From Aquanectria penicillioides (taxonomy: Eukaryota; Ascomycota; Sordariomycetes; Hypocreales; Nectriaceae): a stretch of 64,000 nt of DNA. The notes below the pieces were generated by a model. That model was not told the origin of the DNA, searched no databases, and saw only the letters and a program-made list of their open reading frames with translations. The number at the start of each line of letters is the position of its first letter. Positions within the stretch are counted from its first letter, which is position 1. A program made the position numbers and the translations under genes. The stretch is from positions 6,758,001 to 6,822,000 of the forward strand of contig PYIU01000002.1 in the NCBI GenBank assembly GCA_003415625.1, read 5' to 3'. Shown here piece after piece: positions 11,663 through 22,623 of the stretch.

Positions 11663-12990
11663 TTATTTCTGGACAACCTGGTACTTGGCGCCCTTCTCCT
11701 TCTCGTCGCCGAAGACGTCAATGTCCCACTTGGGGTTGTCTACGTACGTGGTGTTAGTGTCTCTGATGCAAATCTAGTCTAGAGTCATAGGGGCGGCACT
11801 TACAAGTAGTGGGAATGTTGAAGCGAGAGGGGGTCTCGCCGAGCTTGTTCAGGGCAGCGATGGCCTCGTCGTCCAGCTCGACCTCCTGGAAGTTCTCGCG
11901 GATGCGGGAGGCGGTGACGGACTTGGGGATGACACTGTGGCCGCCGAACTGAGACCAGGCGAGGATGACCTGGGCACCGGTGACGGTCTTGCCCTGAGCG
12001 GCGGACAGGCGCTCGGCGATGGCCTTGACCTCGGGGATGGAGACGAGTAGAGGGAGACCCTGCGAGTTGTTGCCGAAAGCAGAGTAGGCAGTGATCAGGA
12101 TGTTCTTCTTGGCGAGGTACTCGGCGAGAGGAAGGTTGGGGAGGCGAGGGTGACGCTCGATCTGGTTGACGGCGGGGACAACACCGGTCTCGCTGATGAT
12201 GGTCTCAAGCTGTTATACGGGAACATGAGTCAGCATCTTGTCCAGCTCAATAGTCTATAAATGTGAGAAGCAATTCTCAATGGCTGGATACGTACGTGCT
12301 CAATGGAGAAGTTGGAAACACCAATGGAGCGGGCCTTGGTCTTGGGGAGCTGGGTCACGGCTAGAGAAAATCGGTGAGAATCCCGACGATGCATTCTGGG
12401 GTGCTGATCCAGGCACTTACCCTTCCAGGTGGCAGAAATGGAGACGTTCTGGTTGATCTCGACCTCGTCTTTGTTCTCGGCGGTTCGGGGGAACAGCTCG
12501 TTGCCGGGCTTAAAGGCAACGGGCCAGTGAATAAGGTAAAGCTACACCACAAAAAAAAAGAACATCTGTTAGCACTCTTGGCCCACGATGATAGCAACGC
12601 AAGCTCCCCTCAATCTCAATGGAGCCACGTTTGTGTTATTAATTCTGCGCGGGGAGGACTCACGTCAAGGTAGTCGAGGCCAAGCTCCTCAAGGGTGTCG
12701 TCGAGAGCAGCCTCGACCTTTTCGGGCTCGTGGCTGTTGTTCCAGAGCTTGGAGGTGATGAAGATGTCCTCACGCTTCAGGCCGGGGATCTCAGCGAGAG
12801 CCTTCTTGATGCCCTCACCAACCTCGCGCTGGTTCTGGTAGATCTTGGCGAGATCGAGGTGGCGGTAGCCGGCTTTGAGAGCCTCGTAGACACCGGCGCC
12901 GACCTCGCCGGGGGCCGACTGCCAGGTGCCGTATCCCAGAAGGGGGATCTTGTGGCCGGAGTTGAGAGTGGCGGTTCGTCCGAAAGACAT
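11663..12990 (-). CDS. aldo/keto reductase (glycerol dehydrogenase-like)
   Basis: Five exons on the minus strand: 12990-12664, 12541-12421, 12360-12296, 12209-11804 and 11739-11663, giving 331 aa. Introns are 122, 60, 86 and 64 nt, all GT-AG. The product is a (beta/alpha)8 NADPH-dependent reductase. The catalytic tetrad is visible: Asp in [10 protein letters not shown], Tyr in the same motif, Lys in FITSKLWN and His in LYLIHWP. The signature [11 protein letters not shown] is assembled across introns 2 and 3, and IPKSV, typical of the NADP-binding loop, is near the C-terminus. It resembles fungal Gcy1/GLD-type glycerol dehydrogenases or aldehyde reductases; the substrate cannot be told from sequence alone. 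A pentanucleotide repeat lies about 170 bp upstream of the start. Confidence 0.9.
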
Positions 12991-13160
12991 GGTTATGGTT
13001 GCTGGATAGGATGGAGGGGTTGTGTTTTGTTTGACTGGGGGGAGAATTGGCTTGCAGCGGAGGAGATGGAAGAAGAGAGAGAAGAGAAAAGGTTCAATGC
13101 GAGGGGATTGGGAGGGAAGCGATTCTTATACATCTCGGGAATGTCACCCAGAGCTACATG

Positions 13161-13203
13161 TACAGCACAGCAGCACAGCACAGCACAGCACAGCACAGCA
13201 CAT
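13161..13203. repeat. pentanucleotide microsatellite (ACAGC)n
   Basis: About eight slightly irregular copies of ACAGC/GCACA in direct orientation lie upstream of the aldo/keto reductase start at 12990. Confidence 0.9.
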
Positions 13204-13657
13204 CGTCGAACGATTGCGACACGGGCCGGCGCCATGATTCAATGGTCGGCCAGAGCTCGAGTTCCAAGCCCGGGATAGGAACCTTGCTGTCCCACCCACA
13301 CACGCTGGCGTTGCTGGACACTCAACGACAACGACGCAGACGCCCGCATCCACATCCACACCACAATGCCGTCGCGAGTTGAGCCCCTCCCCCCACCAAA
13401 GGAGGGGTAACAGATAGCCCCGAGCAACGAATCGTGGAGCCTGCAAATAAACGGAGCAAGGATCCCGAGCCTCCAGCGCCGTTCAAATAGGCAACGATGC
13501 CGAAGGAGTCGCGTTGCGCAGCCTTGATCTTCATCGCCTTCGTCGAGAAGCTTCCGTGTGAGCCCCATTCAGTTTTTGGTAGCCGCGTCCATCCCGCAAT
13601 CGTCATAGTAGCGCGAGCCAGGATTCACTAACACGTTGAAGGAGGAGCTCCAAGAGA

Positions 13658-13659
<2 letters not shown>

Positions 13660-13683
<24 letters not shown>
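13660..13683. repeat. homopolymer A24
   Basis: An uninterrupted run of 24 A on the plus strand. Its length is liable to sequencing error. Confidence 0.9.
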
Positions 13684-13688
<5 letters not shown>

Positions 13689-14968
13689 TAGTTATGGCCT
13701 CCCCGCCCTCTCGCTCCTCTCCCCTCTCCCACTCGCTTCGAAAGCGCAACGAGAACAGTTGTCTGTCTCCCCCCCGGCTCGATGAGGTCATTGCCCCATA
13801 GGATGAGCCAAAACTTCTTTGCGCCTTTAGCGCTCCATTTGGCACCTGGCACGCAACCTTTGCGGCTTCAGGCTCCATGGGTTGCAGAGGCCGATGTCAA
13901 CCCAAAGTCAAAGGTCCACGAACTTTTGCGATCCGCTGTCGCCATCGACCTCCGAACCTTGCATTTATCAATTACCCCGTGCAGTATAAACTCATGCCAA
14001 AAAAAAAAAGAATCATTTGAAGCAATCTTTCCTCATCGTCCAACTATTTTCCTTTCCCCATTGAAGCTACGCCGTTGGCCTAGATACAGCCGGGTCGGTT
14101 CGGTGACCCTCGTCCACGGCCCAGCCCCACCACCACCTCGCGAGTTATTACAAATGCGGTAGTTCCGTGGGCATCAGAGTCTCATTTCACGCAGCAGCCT
14201 CTCTGGGTGGGATCCCGACAAACGACCGTCGCCGAATGACTCAAGGCGGCCTGCAGCGTGTGCGTGTTTGTAATCCGTGGTTAGCGTACCACTCGCTTGA
14301 TGCCTTTGTAAGCTCTGCCTGGCTCAACTGCCGAAACACAAGTTATTCGCTCAGCGTGCTATCACCACCGCCTCCAACCGTGGACATGATCATGACTTTG
14401 GCCGTGTCCCATATCAAATTTTCGGATTTAACGGTGATCAGATCGACTTCCATTTACACCACATAATAGCATCCATGATCTTCACCCCCCCAAACTCATG
14501 CTTCCATTAGCGCTCCTATCACAAGAGTGATCTCATCCGCGCGTCATGATCGACGTCAATTACAACATGTCGTCAAGCATGGGTCATCCTCAACCGATAC
14601 TCGTTTATCTGACGTTGCAACCCGCTGTCTCCGGAAGAGCCCAAGCGCGTAATCTTGCACCAAAGTCGATTGGTCGTGGCAATAGTAAGCACACCAGAAA
14701 CGGCATCTGCAAGCTGCCAACAGCGAGGGATCACCATGTCATCACTCTAAACGATTGTCCCCCGGCGGCTAAATAGTTTGGATCCATTTGTATGGGAAAC
14801 TAAGAACAAGTTCCTCCAACCTTATTAGAATAACGCAACCACGGTCCCGTCGCCGGCCCCACAAGGCAAACAGAAAGCAATGTCTCTCAACTGAGATGCC
14901 GTTTGTAACCACCATCACATCCGTATTTCACTGCTTCAGCTCATACCATGTCTTGACAAACTCCCACG

Positions 14969-17900
14969 TCATGCCCCTCTGTCCAAGCCTAAACCCCAAT
15001 CCCGAGCCTTGAGGCGAGGTGCGCCCTTTCGCTGACCTTCGTGATTCTTGGCGAGCTGGACGTTGCGCCCTTTCGGCAGCGAGTCGACTTTCCACCGGCA
15101 ATCTTTGGTCCATAGAAATACGCCGTGGCTTCCTCCGCGACCTTCGTCCCGATATCCCAGATTGTTCATCGCCTTGACCACGTCTGACCACGTCACCTTG
15201 GTCGTGTTGACTCCGTACATGCTCATGAGGGTGGCCCAGACGCCCTTGTGAAGCACACTCTTTGGTGCACCGTCTGGGGCAAGCGCTAGAGGCTGAACTT
15301 GGTGTTGAGCCGCCGGACGTGGAATCTCCCGGAGCGGTGGGATAGGCGGAAGACGCTGCTGAGGGACTACGGCGCGAGGAGGTGAGACTCGCGGTTGAGC
15401 ATGAGGTAGCGAATCGTTTTGAATGTCCAGTCTTCGTACCTGTCCCGCAATATCCGCATTGTCAACATTCACGGCGGTGATTTCTTCGTCGTTACCTCCA
15501 CCTCGAGTGAGAGTAGACCACCGTGCTTTGCGGCGTCGCTGGGACAGTCTACGCCAGCGTAACAAGGCCTCCTCTTGTCGACGTCTCATCATCCTCAGAC
15601 GGTTTGACATGTCCAGTATCGGCTGCTCAAAACTCTTGTCTGACGCTGCCTTCTTCCTCCTCAACGCCTCGATTCGCTTCTTTGTCTCTCTCTTGTGTCT
15701 CGCAGCCTCACCACGCCATTGATCCATCAGCGAGCGACGCCCAATGTTGTCTCTAATATCAAGGTCGAGGGGTTTCTCGTGAATGTTGAATGGTTGCATG
15801 GCCTCCCTCACGTCCATCTTAGCCTCCAAGCGAGCTATCGCCGCTGGGGAAGCCTTGAATGCGCATTTTTCGTTTATTGGGATAATCACATCATGCAGCA
15901 ACGATGCTGCCAGACGCTTCAAGTCACCACGGGCTTCTCCAAAGGTGATGGTGACAGGGCTGAACCCCTGAGCTTCGTCGAGGAGACGAAAGATGCGCTG
16001 AATGCGCTTGTCCGGAACCCCGTCAACTTCATACGGGAAGTTGTCGAATGCTATCAAGTCGATGCCGTGAAATCGACCAACAGATGAAACCATGTGTGAG
16101 TACCTTTCCTCGGTCCATCGCGTCATCAAATCGGGAGGGCGATGATCCTCCAGATGCTGCGCAATCTCCGCCAGGGTATCTAACCCGTCAATTGTGTCTG
16201 CCACGAGATTCGTAAACACTGCGGATGTTTCCTCGTCGTCGCAGTCGTCCAGATACCGTTGGAGCCGCGCAGTGATCTTCCGTACCCCGACGTACATGCT
16301 CGAAGTCTTGTTGGCGATGAAGTTGTTGATGAGCTCGCCAACCATGCGTGGCAGGTCGTCATGGTCAACGTGCATTGTAGTCTTCGCCGACTTGGCCTCA
16401 TAGTCGGGGGCAGTGTACAGACCCTTTGGGAAGGGGCATTTCTCCGACGACCTGATGCCAATGTGATTGTAGTCGCTTGGTTGCGAGATGCGGTAGAAAT
16501 GGTCGCGCATGGGCTCCGATGCCGCGTGAATGAGACCAGACCGGAATTCTTTCAGGTACAAAACAGCACAGTACCGAACGAACAAGGTAATCTCCCACTC
16601 CTGCGTTCTGATATCTTGAAATTCATTCAGTTTGCGGCAGATGACCTCCTCACTCCTGTTGGTGGCGAGCAAGGTTTGGTTGGCAAGCCGAAACTGGGCA
16701 ACTGTCTTCATAAACTGACCCAATCTCGCCAAGATGACGTACCAGATATAGAAGCCAAACACGGCTCTCCTCAGGATCCTTCTCATGCAGTCGTAGTAGA
16801 GCTCGTGCCGAAACTTTGCCACATCGTACCTCTCAATATGTCTGGCCCGATCGGGCTGGTAGTCGACGCTGAGATTCACCCAATGATGCTCTTTCTGTTC
16901 GAGGAAGACCTCCACGAAGTAATCCGGGTCATTGAAAAGCCGCTCGACATGTTCTTCTGCGGCTTCCATCTTTGAACGCACTGTTTCTTGGTACTTAGAG
17001 GCATAAAACAATCGAGGCGATGGTATATACTGGCGCATCGGGGCCAAATCTTGCCATCTCTCTGTTTCCCACCGATAGTTCCCATCTTCCGGCTTCTCCG
17101 AGACTCTCAACAGTCGCAAAATTTCCTTGAACATATGGTTCGCAACCAGCTGGGTTTCGTTTACTGTAGGCTGTAATACAACAATGTGTTCCGATGTCGT
17201 CACCAGAATCTCCCTACAGAGGATATCCAAGAACAGGTACGTAATGGTTTGAGACTGCATGATGAGCCAAGCCTCCATGCAACCGAACATGGTCCCTTGT
17301 TTAAACTCTTCACCGTATTCCTTCACTTCCTCCAGCGTCAATTGAGGCGATCGCCACATTTTAAATGCTAGTTCCGGCAAGGCTCGCCTCATGTCAAAAT
17401 CGGTGAAAGTGACTGTCGCACCTGAGTGAAAGGGGCCGGATAGAATCCTTGAGCTCCTACCCAGGTATGTGAGATCGTTGTCTATGCGAAGGAAGTCTAG
17501 GGGCGTCTTCAATGCGCGGTAGTATATGAACACAAAAAGGTAGAGCAGATTCGAGAGGTCGTCTAGGTTAATGTGTGGCACCAAGTAGCTCGCCCTGATG
17601 TGTCGCATGTGCTCTCGAACGCGTACATTGTAAGCAATCTTTCCTGCAATCGACTGTTGGGGCATCTTCAGTTCTTTCCAGGCTTCTTCGTTGATCGCCA
17701 TGACTTGATACATGGCTGGGGAAAAATCCACGTAGTTTGCGCCGTTTCGGTAAATAGGCGTATGCCCGCGAAGTTCGTGGACTTCATCCTGGAGGAAATC
17801 GAGATTGAAGTTGTCCAAGTCGCTGCCGTGAGAGACTGATATCTCACCGTCGGGGTCCAAAGAGAAATCTGACAATATTCCGTTCGCTTGTGTTGCGTGA

Positions 17901-18277
17901 AACAGGTTGAACTCGTCCCTGGTTTTTCGCCAAGCCTGTCGCAGCAGGTCCGGAAGCTCCACGCCTGAGTGCATTCCTCGGTTGATCTCGTGGAGTAGTT
18001 CGAATATCCTGGTGCCTTTCCGGGCCACCTTGCAATTCAACTCTCGCCAATGTTCTCCGACCATGCGCGAGCACCGTCGCATTTCTTGGTCAAATTCTTC
18101 TGCACATAGGCCAGGATCGATAGGCGGCCATGGAAGGTGAAATCCGTAAAAATGATACGCGAGGACCGCTCGACTTGCGAGTAAAGTCTTGGTGGGTGCT
18201 GTTTGGATTTTATCAAGTTCAGAATAGAGGATGTCCTCCCAGCATCTTTCCATCATCTCAAATGATGGGTCACCCAT
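14969..18277 (-). CDS. large fungal protein of unknown function with HicA-like C-terminal domain
   Basis: A single uninterrupted 1102-codon frame. It has no signal peptide or clear transmembrane segment; the sequence is rich in charged helices. Residues about 860-915 are strongly basic and coiled-coil-like (RMMRRRQEEALLRWRRLS). A proline-rich linker follows. Residues about 1027-1080 (VTWSDVVKAMNNLGYRDEG, then GGSHGVFLW) match the W-x-D-F/V-x-x-AM-x-x-LGF plus GGS pattern seen at the C-terminus of a large family of fungal proteins. That pattern looks like the double-stranded-RNA-binding-like fold of HicA. The expected final H-P-H and GxRL...W part is poorly formed here. No catalytic function can be assigned; a nucleic-acid-binding tail is an inference. 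The coding frame is confident, the function is not. Confidence 0.75.
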   Translation of the reverse strand: MGDPSFEMMERCWEDILYSELDKIQTAPTKTLLASRAVLAYHFYGFHLPWPPIDPGLCAEEFDQEMRRCSRMVGEHWRELNCKVARKGTRIFELLHEINRGMHSGVELPDLLRQAWRKTRDEFNLFHATQANGILSDFSLDPDGEISVSHGSDLDNFNLDFLQDEVHELRGHTPIYRNGANYVDFSPAMYQVMAINEEAWKELKMPQQSIAGKIAYNVRVREHMRHIRASYLVPHINLDDLSNLLYLFVFIYYRALKTPLDFLRIDNDLTYLGRSSRILSGPFHSGATVTFTDFDMRRALPELAFKMWRSPQLTLEEVKEYGEEFKQGTMFGCMEAWLIMQSQTITYLFLDILCREILVTTSEHIVVLQPTVNETQLVANHMFKEILRLLRVSEKPEDGNYRWETERWQDLAPMRQYIPSPRLFYASKYQETVRSKMEAAEEHVERLFNDPDYFVEVFLEQKEHHWVNLSVDYQPDRARHIERYDVAKFRHELYYDCMRRILRRAVFGFYIWYVILARLGQFMKTVAQFRLANQTLLATNRSEEVICRKLNEFQDIRTQEWEITLFVRYCAVLYLKEFRSGLIHAASEPMRDHFYRISQPSDYNHIGIRSSEKCPFPKGLYTAPDYEAKSAKTTMHVDHDDLPRMVGELINNFIANKTSSMYVGVRKITARLQRYLDDCDDEETSAVFTNLVADTIDGLDTLAEIAQHLEDHRPPDLMTRWTEERYSHMVSSVGRFHGIDLIAFDNFPYEVDGVPDKRIQRIFRLLDEAQGFSPVTITFGEARGDLKRLAASLLHDVIIPINEKCAFKASPAAIARLEAKMDVREAMQPFNIHEKPLDLDIRDNIGRRSLMDQWRGEAARHKRETKKRIEALRRKKAASDKSFEQPILDMSNRLRMMRRRQEEALLRWRRLSQRRRKARWSTLTRGGGNDEEITAVNVDNADIAGQVRRLDIQNDSLPHAQPRVSPPRAVVPQQRLPPIPPLREIPRPAAQHQVQPLALAPDGAPKSVLHKGVWATLMSMYGVNTTKVTWSDVVKAMNNLGYRDEGRGGSHGVFLWTKDCRWKVDSLPKGRNVQLAKNHEGQRKGAPRLKARDWGLGLDRGA

Positions 18278-19479
18278 GGATCGATTCCGCCCAAGATGGA
18301 GGGGGTGACATTTAGTTTCCCAGTAGGTCTCTGGGTTGACATCAACCTGTTGGGGAACCTCAAACTCTTAGTTGGAGGAGCTTTCGCTGGTAGATCTGAC
18401 TTACAAGCCTTGAGCCATCTTCCATGACTATTATCTTGAGGGGTTCGTATTTAATGCTGTATTCATATGTCAAGCCTTTTCCCAGCAGCTTCTAACGGGG
18501 AGTCGTGAAGCTTGAACAACGAGCTGACGAAGTTGAACTGGTGAGAAGTCTTGGTTGAGAATGGAACTGGGTCGATAGCAGGCCCAATCTCTTTATTTGA
18601 GAGTGAAATAGGCCATTTAATCACATATTAAATGCCATTCAGACTTTTTTCAGAGTCAGATATCATATTATCTGCTGTGGCTTATGCTTGCTGTGCGGTC
18701 ATGAATGACTATTGTCCACCCTAACTTGGTTGCTTACAAGATGGCGCTGGCCAAGCTTCTGAGAAATCCGCGAGCGTCTCATTTTACTGAGAATGCTATC
18801 TGAACCTGATTTGATCTCATCACATACTGAGAAAATCGCTTGGTCACAGAATTCTTTGTTCAACTGGCTCTGGAGACAGCGTGACATAGTGCTTCACATG
18901 CTGTCATATTGCTCTTAGTCTAGGGTGACAGGGTAGTGAGAACAAAGGGAATAAGAGTGGGCCGGATGAAAGGGCGGTCATTCATTGATAATGGAAACAT
19001 AAGGGGAAACATTAAATAGTTTGTAGTAAATCATAACGAAACATGTTTGCGAATGATGATTGATGAAGTGATGTCCGAGTGAGTTGTCGAAGATGTAGCG
19101 TGCGTCTCCATGGAGGAGAGTCCAACCCAGTTTGCTGAGTCAGCAGGCTGCGATCCCTCTTCAAAGAACCCCACGTGCACGGAACTGAGAAGCAACTCAA
19201 ACCTTGGTGAAGCTGTCGCGACGGCTCAAACAACGGCTGAAAGACCGAAATCACTTTGGCCGCTTTTCCGACGCGTAATTCAGGCGCAGAAACCGCTGTA
19301 CAAAGCAGCGCTACTGCCATTGGCCCCTAGCCGTTATTGCGACGCGCCGAAGCAGAATCCTGGGTCTGTTCTGATTGCACCCGCGAGCGAGCTGGCCGCT
19401 CCGTTGCATCCGCTCGACAGGCTACGACACTACAATTGCGAGGCTGGCACTTTCGGATACGTTGGATCCGTATTGAATC
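18278..19479. other. divergent intergenic region, AT-rich
   Basis: This separates the large minus-strand gene from fta1. Short open frames on both strands show no motifs. I see nothing else in it. Confidence 0.5.
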
Positions 19480-20655
19480 ATGTCGCGCTTGAGTGAAGCC
19501 GGGCCCGATGAGTCCACTATTGCCTCCGACGACAACGATACTCAAAATACCCCACCCTTCTTCAACACCACTTTTTCGACCCATCGCGTGTCACCTCTAC
19601 ACGTCGGGCCCGATGGCCTTACAGAAGCTCGACTAGAGGTCATATCAAATCGCCTGCGAGACACCTTAGTCGGAGATGTGGTCCGTGGTGTTCAAGTTGG
19701 ACTGCAGACCACGGAGACTCCTTCGGGACAGGTGGGACCGTTGAAGTTGGTGCAGATTCGATGGTTTCAAGCAGATGCAATCCTAGGCGGCGACACCAAT
19801 GGTCGGGACAGCAAAGGCCTCTGGATCGATATCCGACATGAGAATGCTGCATATGCCGGCCTCCTCTTGCCGGGTCTCTCTACCTCCGATAAGACGGCCA
19901 CAAATCACAAACAATTACAAGGCAGTTTTGTGCATCTACCGCTTCTTCTCCTACGGATGCCTCTCGCCCTCAAAAACGTCATCACCGAGTGGTTGGCAGC
20001 GGCTTTTGACTGCCGTGTCAGTCGCTTGACCTTGGGAACAAGGACGATCCTAGGGGTTTGGGAGAGCTGGGTTGAGACGGTCGGGTTACGTGATAATGGC
20101 CCGGATTTTGTCATTGCATTTGCATTCAACGCCCCTATTGCTCCAGCGGACGGCGCTAAAGATGACCCTAAAACAGAGGAAGCCAACACTGAGGAAGCAG
20201 AGGATATGACCCCGGGCCTCAAGTCAATCGACATTACCATCTCACCAAAGGACCTCCGTCGGTTTGTCCGTTCTGGAGCTAACATCAAGCCGGCGCCACC
20301 AAATGAGTCTGCAGTGTGGCATAGCGACCTAGCTGAGCGGCGCCGCCTCGCTGGTGGAAATGTGGATGACGGCTGGGCGTGGCGTTGGGGCGAGGACACC
20401 AAGCCTCACCCTTTTACAGAAGCATTGGGTCGATACCTTGGCGAGCATCTTGCATTGAACATGTTTCATCCGAGTGTGCGCGTTACCCAGGTATCCTGCG
20501 GTGGATTTGTCCTTGGACAGAACCGTCTCAAGATCATTAGGGTTGAAGGGAGTGCTGAGCTTTCCAAGGCCGCCTGGGGGTTTGTGGAACAGCTTGGAGA
20601 CAGGATTAAGGGCGATGATCTTCCCCAGCTATTTTCGACGAAGTTTGACGGATGA
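19480..20655 (+). CDS. fta1: kinetochore Sim4/CCAN subunit Fta1 (CENP-L-like)
   Basis: A single-exon frame of 391 codons. The N-terminus carries FFNTTFSTHRVSPLHVG (residues 27-43), followed by RLRDTLVGDVVRGVQVGL (58-75), the hallmark start of filamentous-fungal Fta1. An acidic, low-complexity linker (about 227-247) precedes a conserved C-terminal half (TEALGRYLGEHLALNMFHPSVRVTQVSCGGFVLG). CENP-L/Fta1/Iml3 proteins pair with CENP-N/Chl4 and connect CENP-A nucleosomes to the outer kinetochore. The assignment rests on recalled family resemblance and is not tested by search. It starts 1.2 kb from the divergent large gene. Confidence 0.75.
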   Translation: MSRLSEAGPDESTIASDDNDTQNTPPFFNTTFSTHRVSPLHVGPDGLTEARLEVISNRLRDTLVGDVVRGVQVGLQTTETPSGQVGPLKLVQIRWFQADAILGGDTNGRDSKGLWIDIRHENAAYAGLLLPGLSTSDKTATNHKQLQGSFVHLPLLLLRMPLALKNVITEWLAAAFDCRVSRLTLGTRTILGVWESWVETVGLRDNGPDFVIAFAFNAPIAPADGAKDDPKTEEANTEEAEDMTPGLKSIDITISPKDLRRFVRSGANIKPAPPNESAVWHSDLAERRRLAGGNVDDGWAWRWGEDTKPHPFTEALGRYLGEHLALNMFHPSVRVTQVSCGGFVLGQNRLKIIRVEGSAELSKAAWGFVEQLGDRIKGDDLPQLFSTKFDG

Positions 20656-21330
20656 GATGGATGACGACGGTGGATGACACATATTGCACGGCAGAAAGCA
20701 ACGCTCTTGTTACACAGCTTTTCATGATACCCATTTGCTTATTCCTCATAATCCCCCGCGAAAGTTTCAGCGGCACTTTGGACGTTCGCGTTTCTGTTTG
20801 GTGATGTGATGCACAGCCCTTGTGGCACCTGGCACTTCGGTCTAAAGGCCCGTTTCCCAGGTATGCTGAAGTGGATTATCGCGGCGATTCCTGCATTCCG
20901 CATCGTCGTGGTTGCAACCTCACTGACGAGTTAGGCAAACTAGCCCGCGACGCGGTGTAAGACTTGCCGGCACCCAATAGCTTGGCCAGTCTGGGTCATC
21001 GTCTCTCGGAGCGGACTATTAGCTATTGGCAACAACGAGCGAAGCGTGCGCGGTCATCAGGTGGGCGACATGACTTGGCTGTGTATGTATCTGCAAGGGG
21101 AACCTTTGAGCACGCCGGGTGCCTTGGCTACGAAGGAGATGAAATGCGTCCTTCGTTCGCTCACTAGATGGGCGGTCGACCAGCGCATGAGTCCTTCCCA
21201 TTTCGACTGGGTCGCATACGAACTCTGGGCGAGGCTTCTAGGGTTAAGGCGCTTGGCACCAAGCGAATTTCTACTCATGATAGTCGCCCACGACATGGGT
21301 GTTGCGCAAGCTTTACCAAACCCGCTTTTG

Positions 21331-21369
21331 CCCAGCAGCGCCCAGCAGCGCCCAGCAGCGCCCAGCAGC
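21331..21369. repeat. tandem decamer (CCCAGCAGCG)x4
   Basis: Three perfect copies and a fourth with the last base changed. It lies in an intergenic region. Confidence 0.95.
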
Positions 21370-22611
21370 CCCCACCCCCGGGAGAGACCCATCTGTGGGT
21401 TCTAGGGCTAGGGAGAAGGCTGAGCCTGCACGGCCCCTCAGCTTCTTCCCCAACTATACCGAAACTGCTCTCTCACGAGGTTCGTTCTTGTCTGATGGGC
21501 TGCGATATTTACGAAACATATCTCTATTCTCGTCCTCGGACAAGCCAGTAGTAGGCCGTGTGGCCGATCTCTCTCGCGTCGCATCTCGGTGCCGTCCCAG
21601 GATTAGCCCCCCCCATGCCATGTTGCCGTTCCAAAGGGCTGAATACAGCCCGCACATGTGCGCGGCATGCATGGGCGACCAGGCTCCCGGCCCGCAACCT
21701 TGTCAATACGGTAAATTGCAACGAGGAGCAAACCGCATTTGAAAATCTTGGCTACATGAAACCAGGTACCAGAGTTTCACATACTCCAACCAGGCCAAAA
21801 ATTTTCACAAGCAAAGGATGGCAAGAGAATTGCGGATGCGAATCTCGTTGCCAAGCTGGGCATCTAATGTCAGGACAAGCCAGGCTGTACGTCAACCCCC
21901 CCTCACTTCAAAGTGCAAGTTCGTACCGAGGTTGCCCGGAGGGACGCCATTGGTAGCGCCCCATCGAGTCAAAGGAGAATAAAAACGAATGAAAAAGAGG
22001 ATATTCGCCTTGCCTCCAACGTGGCTGATGTTGACCGAGTACGCACGAGATTTGCAGCACATCGCAGCAGGCTGGAGGGTGCTGTCGTTGACGTCCCAAC
22101 TCCCAAGGACCACCGCAGACCAGAGACCACTCGAAATGCCTCGTTTCTGCCACGGCCAATCAATGGGCCCTGTCAAAAGAGGAGCCGCATGTCGTTGGAG
22201 ATAGGTACGTAGAGTCGGCGCGGACCCCACAGCAGCCCTATTCAGACTTTCCAGCACTATTTCCTCCCCGGAACGACGGCCGGGCTGGGCCACTTGGAGC
22301 GAACAAGGGCCCCGAACTAGCCTGCAATGTACATGTACCGTGGGGGCCGTTGGCAGGACCCGACATTGTGTTTCCAGGATTGTGACAACTTGGCGTCAGC
22401 TGGCTGCGCCATTGATTATGCCAAGATTCTTAAGAGACGGCAGAACCGAGCAAAAGGAACGGCGAGAGAGGGAGCAAGAAGAGTTTTCTATGCCCTGCCT
22501 TGCTCAGCTCTGCACTTTGCCTAAGCGTCCGCCACAGGAGGCAGATCCCCGGGAATGGCGCCTTGATTCATCTCGGCTTTTGAGGCCAGCGACATGCGGC
22601 CGAATGCGAGA

Positions 22612-22623
22612 CGTACGCGTACG
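22612..22623. promoter_or_regulatory. 12-bp palindrome with ACGCGT core
   Basis: CGTACGCGTACG is a perfect palindrome about 1 kb upstream of the cysteine-rich membrane-protein gene. It shares its central TACGCGTA with sites at 57584-57591 and 60638-60645. A binding role is speculative. Confidence 0.3.

Larger units (their letters stand above)
12991..14968. other. 2-kb intergenic stretch upstream of the aldo/keto reductase
   Basis: It contains the ACAGC-type repeat at 13161-13203 and the A24 tract at 13660-13683. Otherwise no gene or RNA was recognised. Part of 14928-14968 may belong to the 3' end of the neighbouring large gene (see the finding on its alternative tail). Confidence 0.5.
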
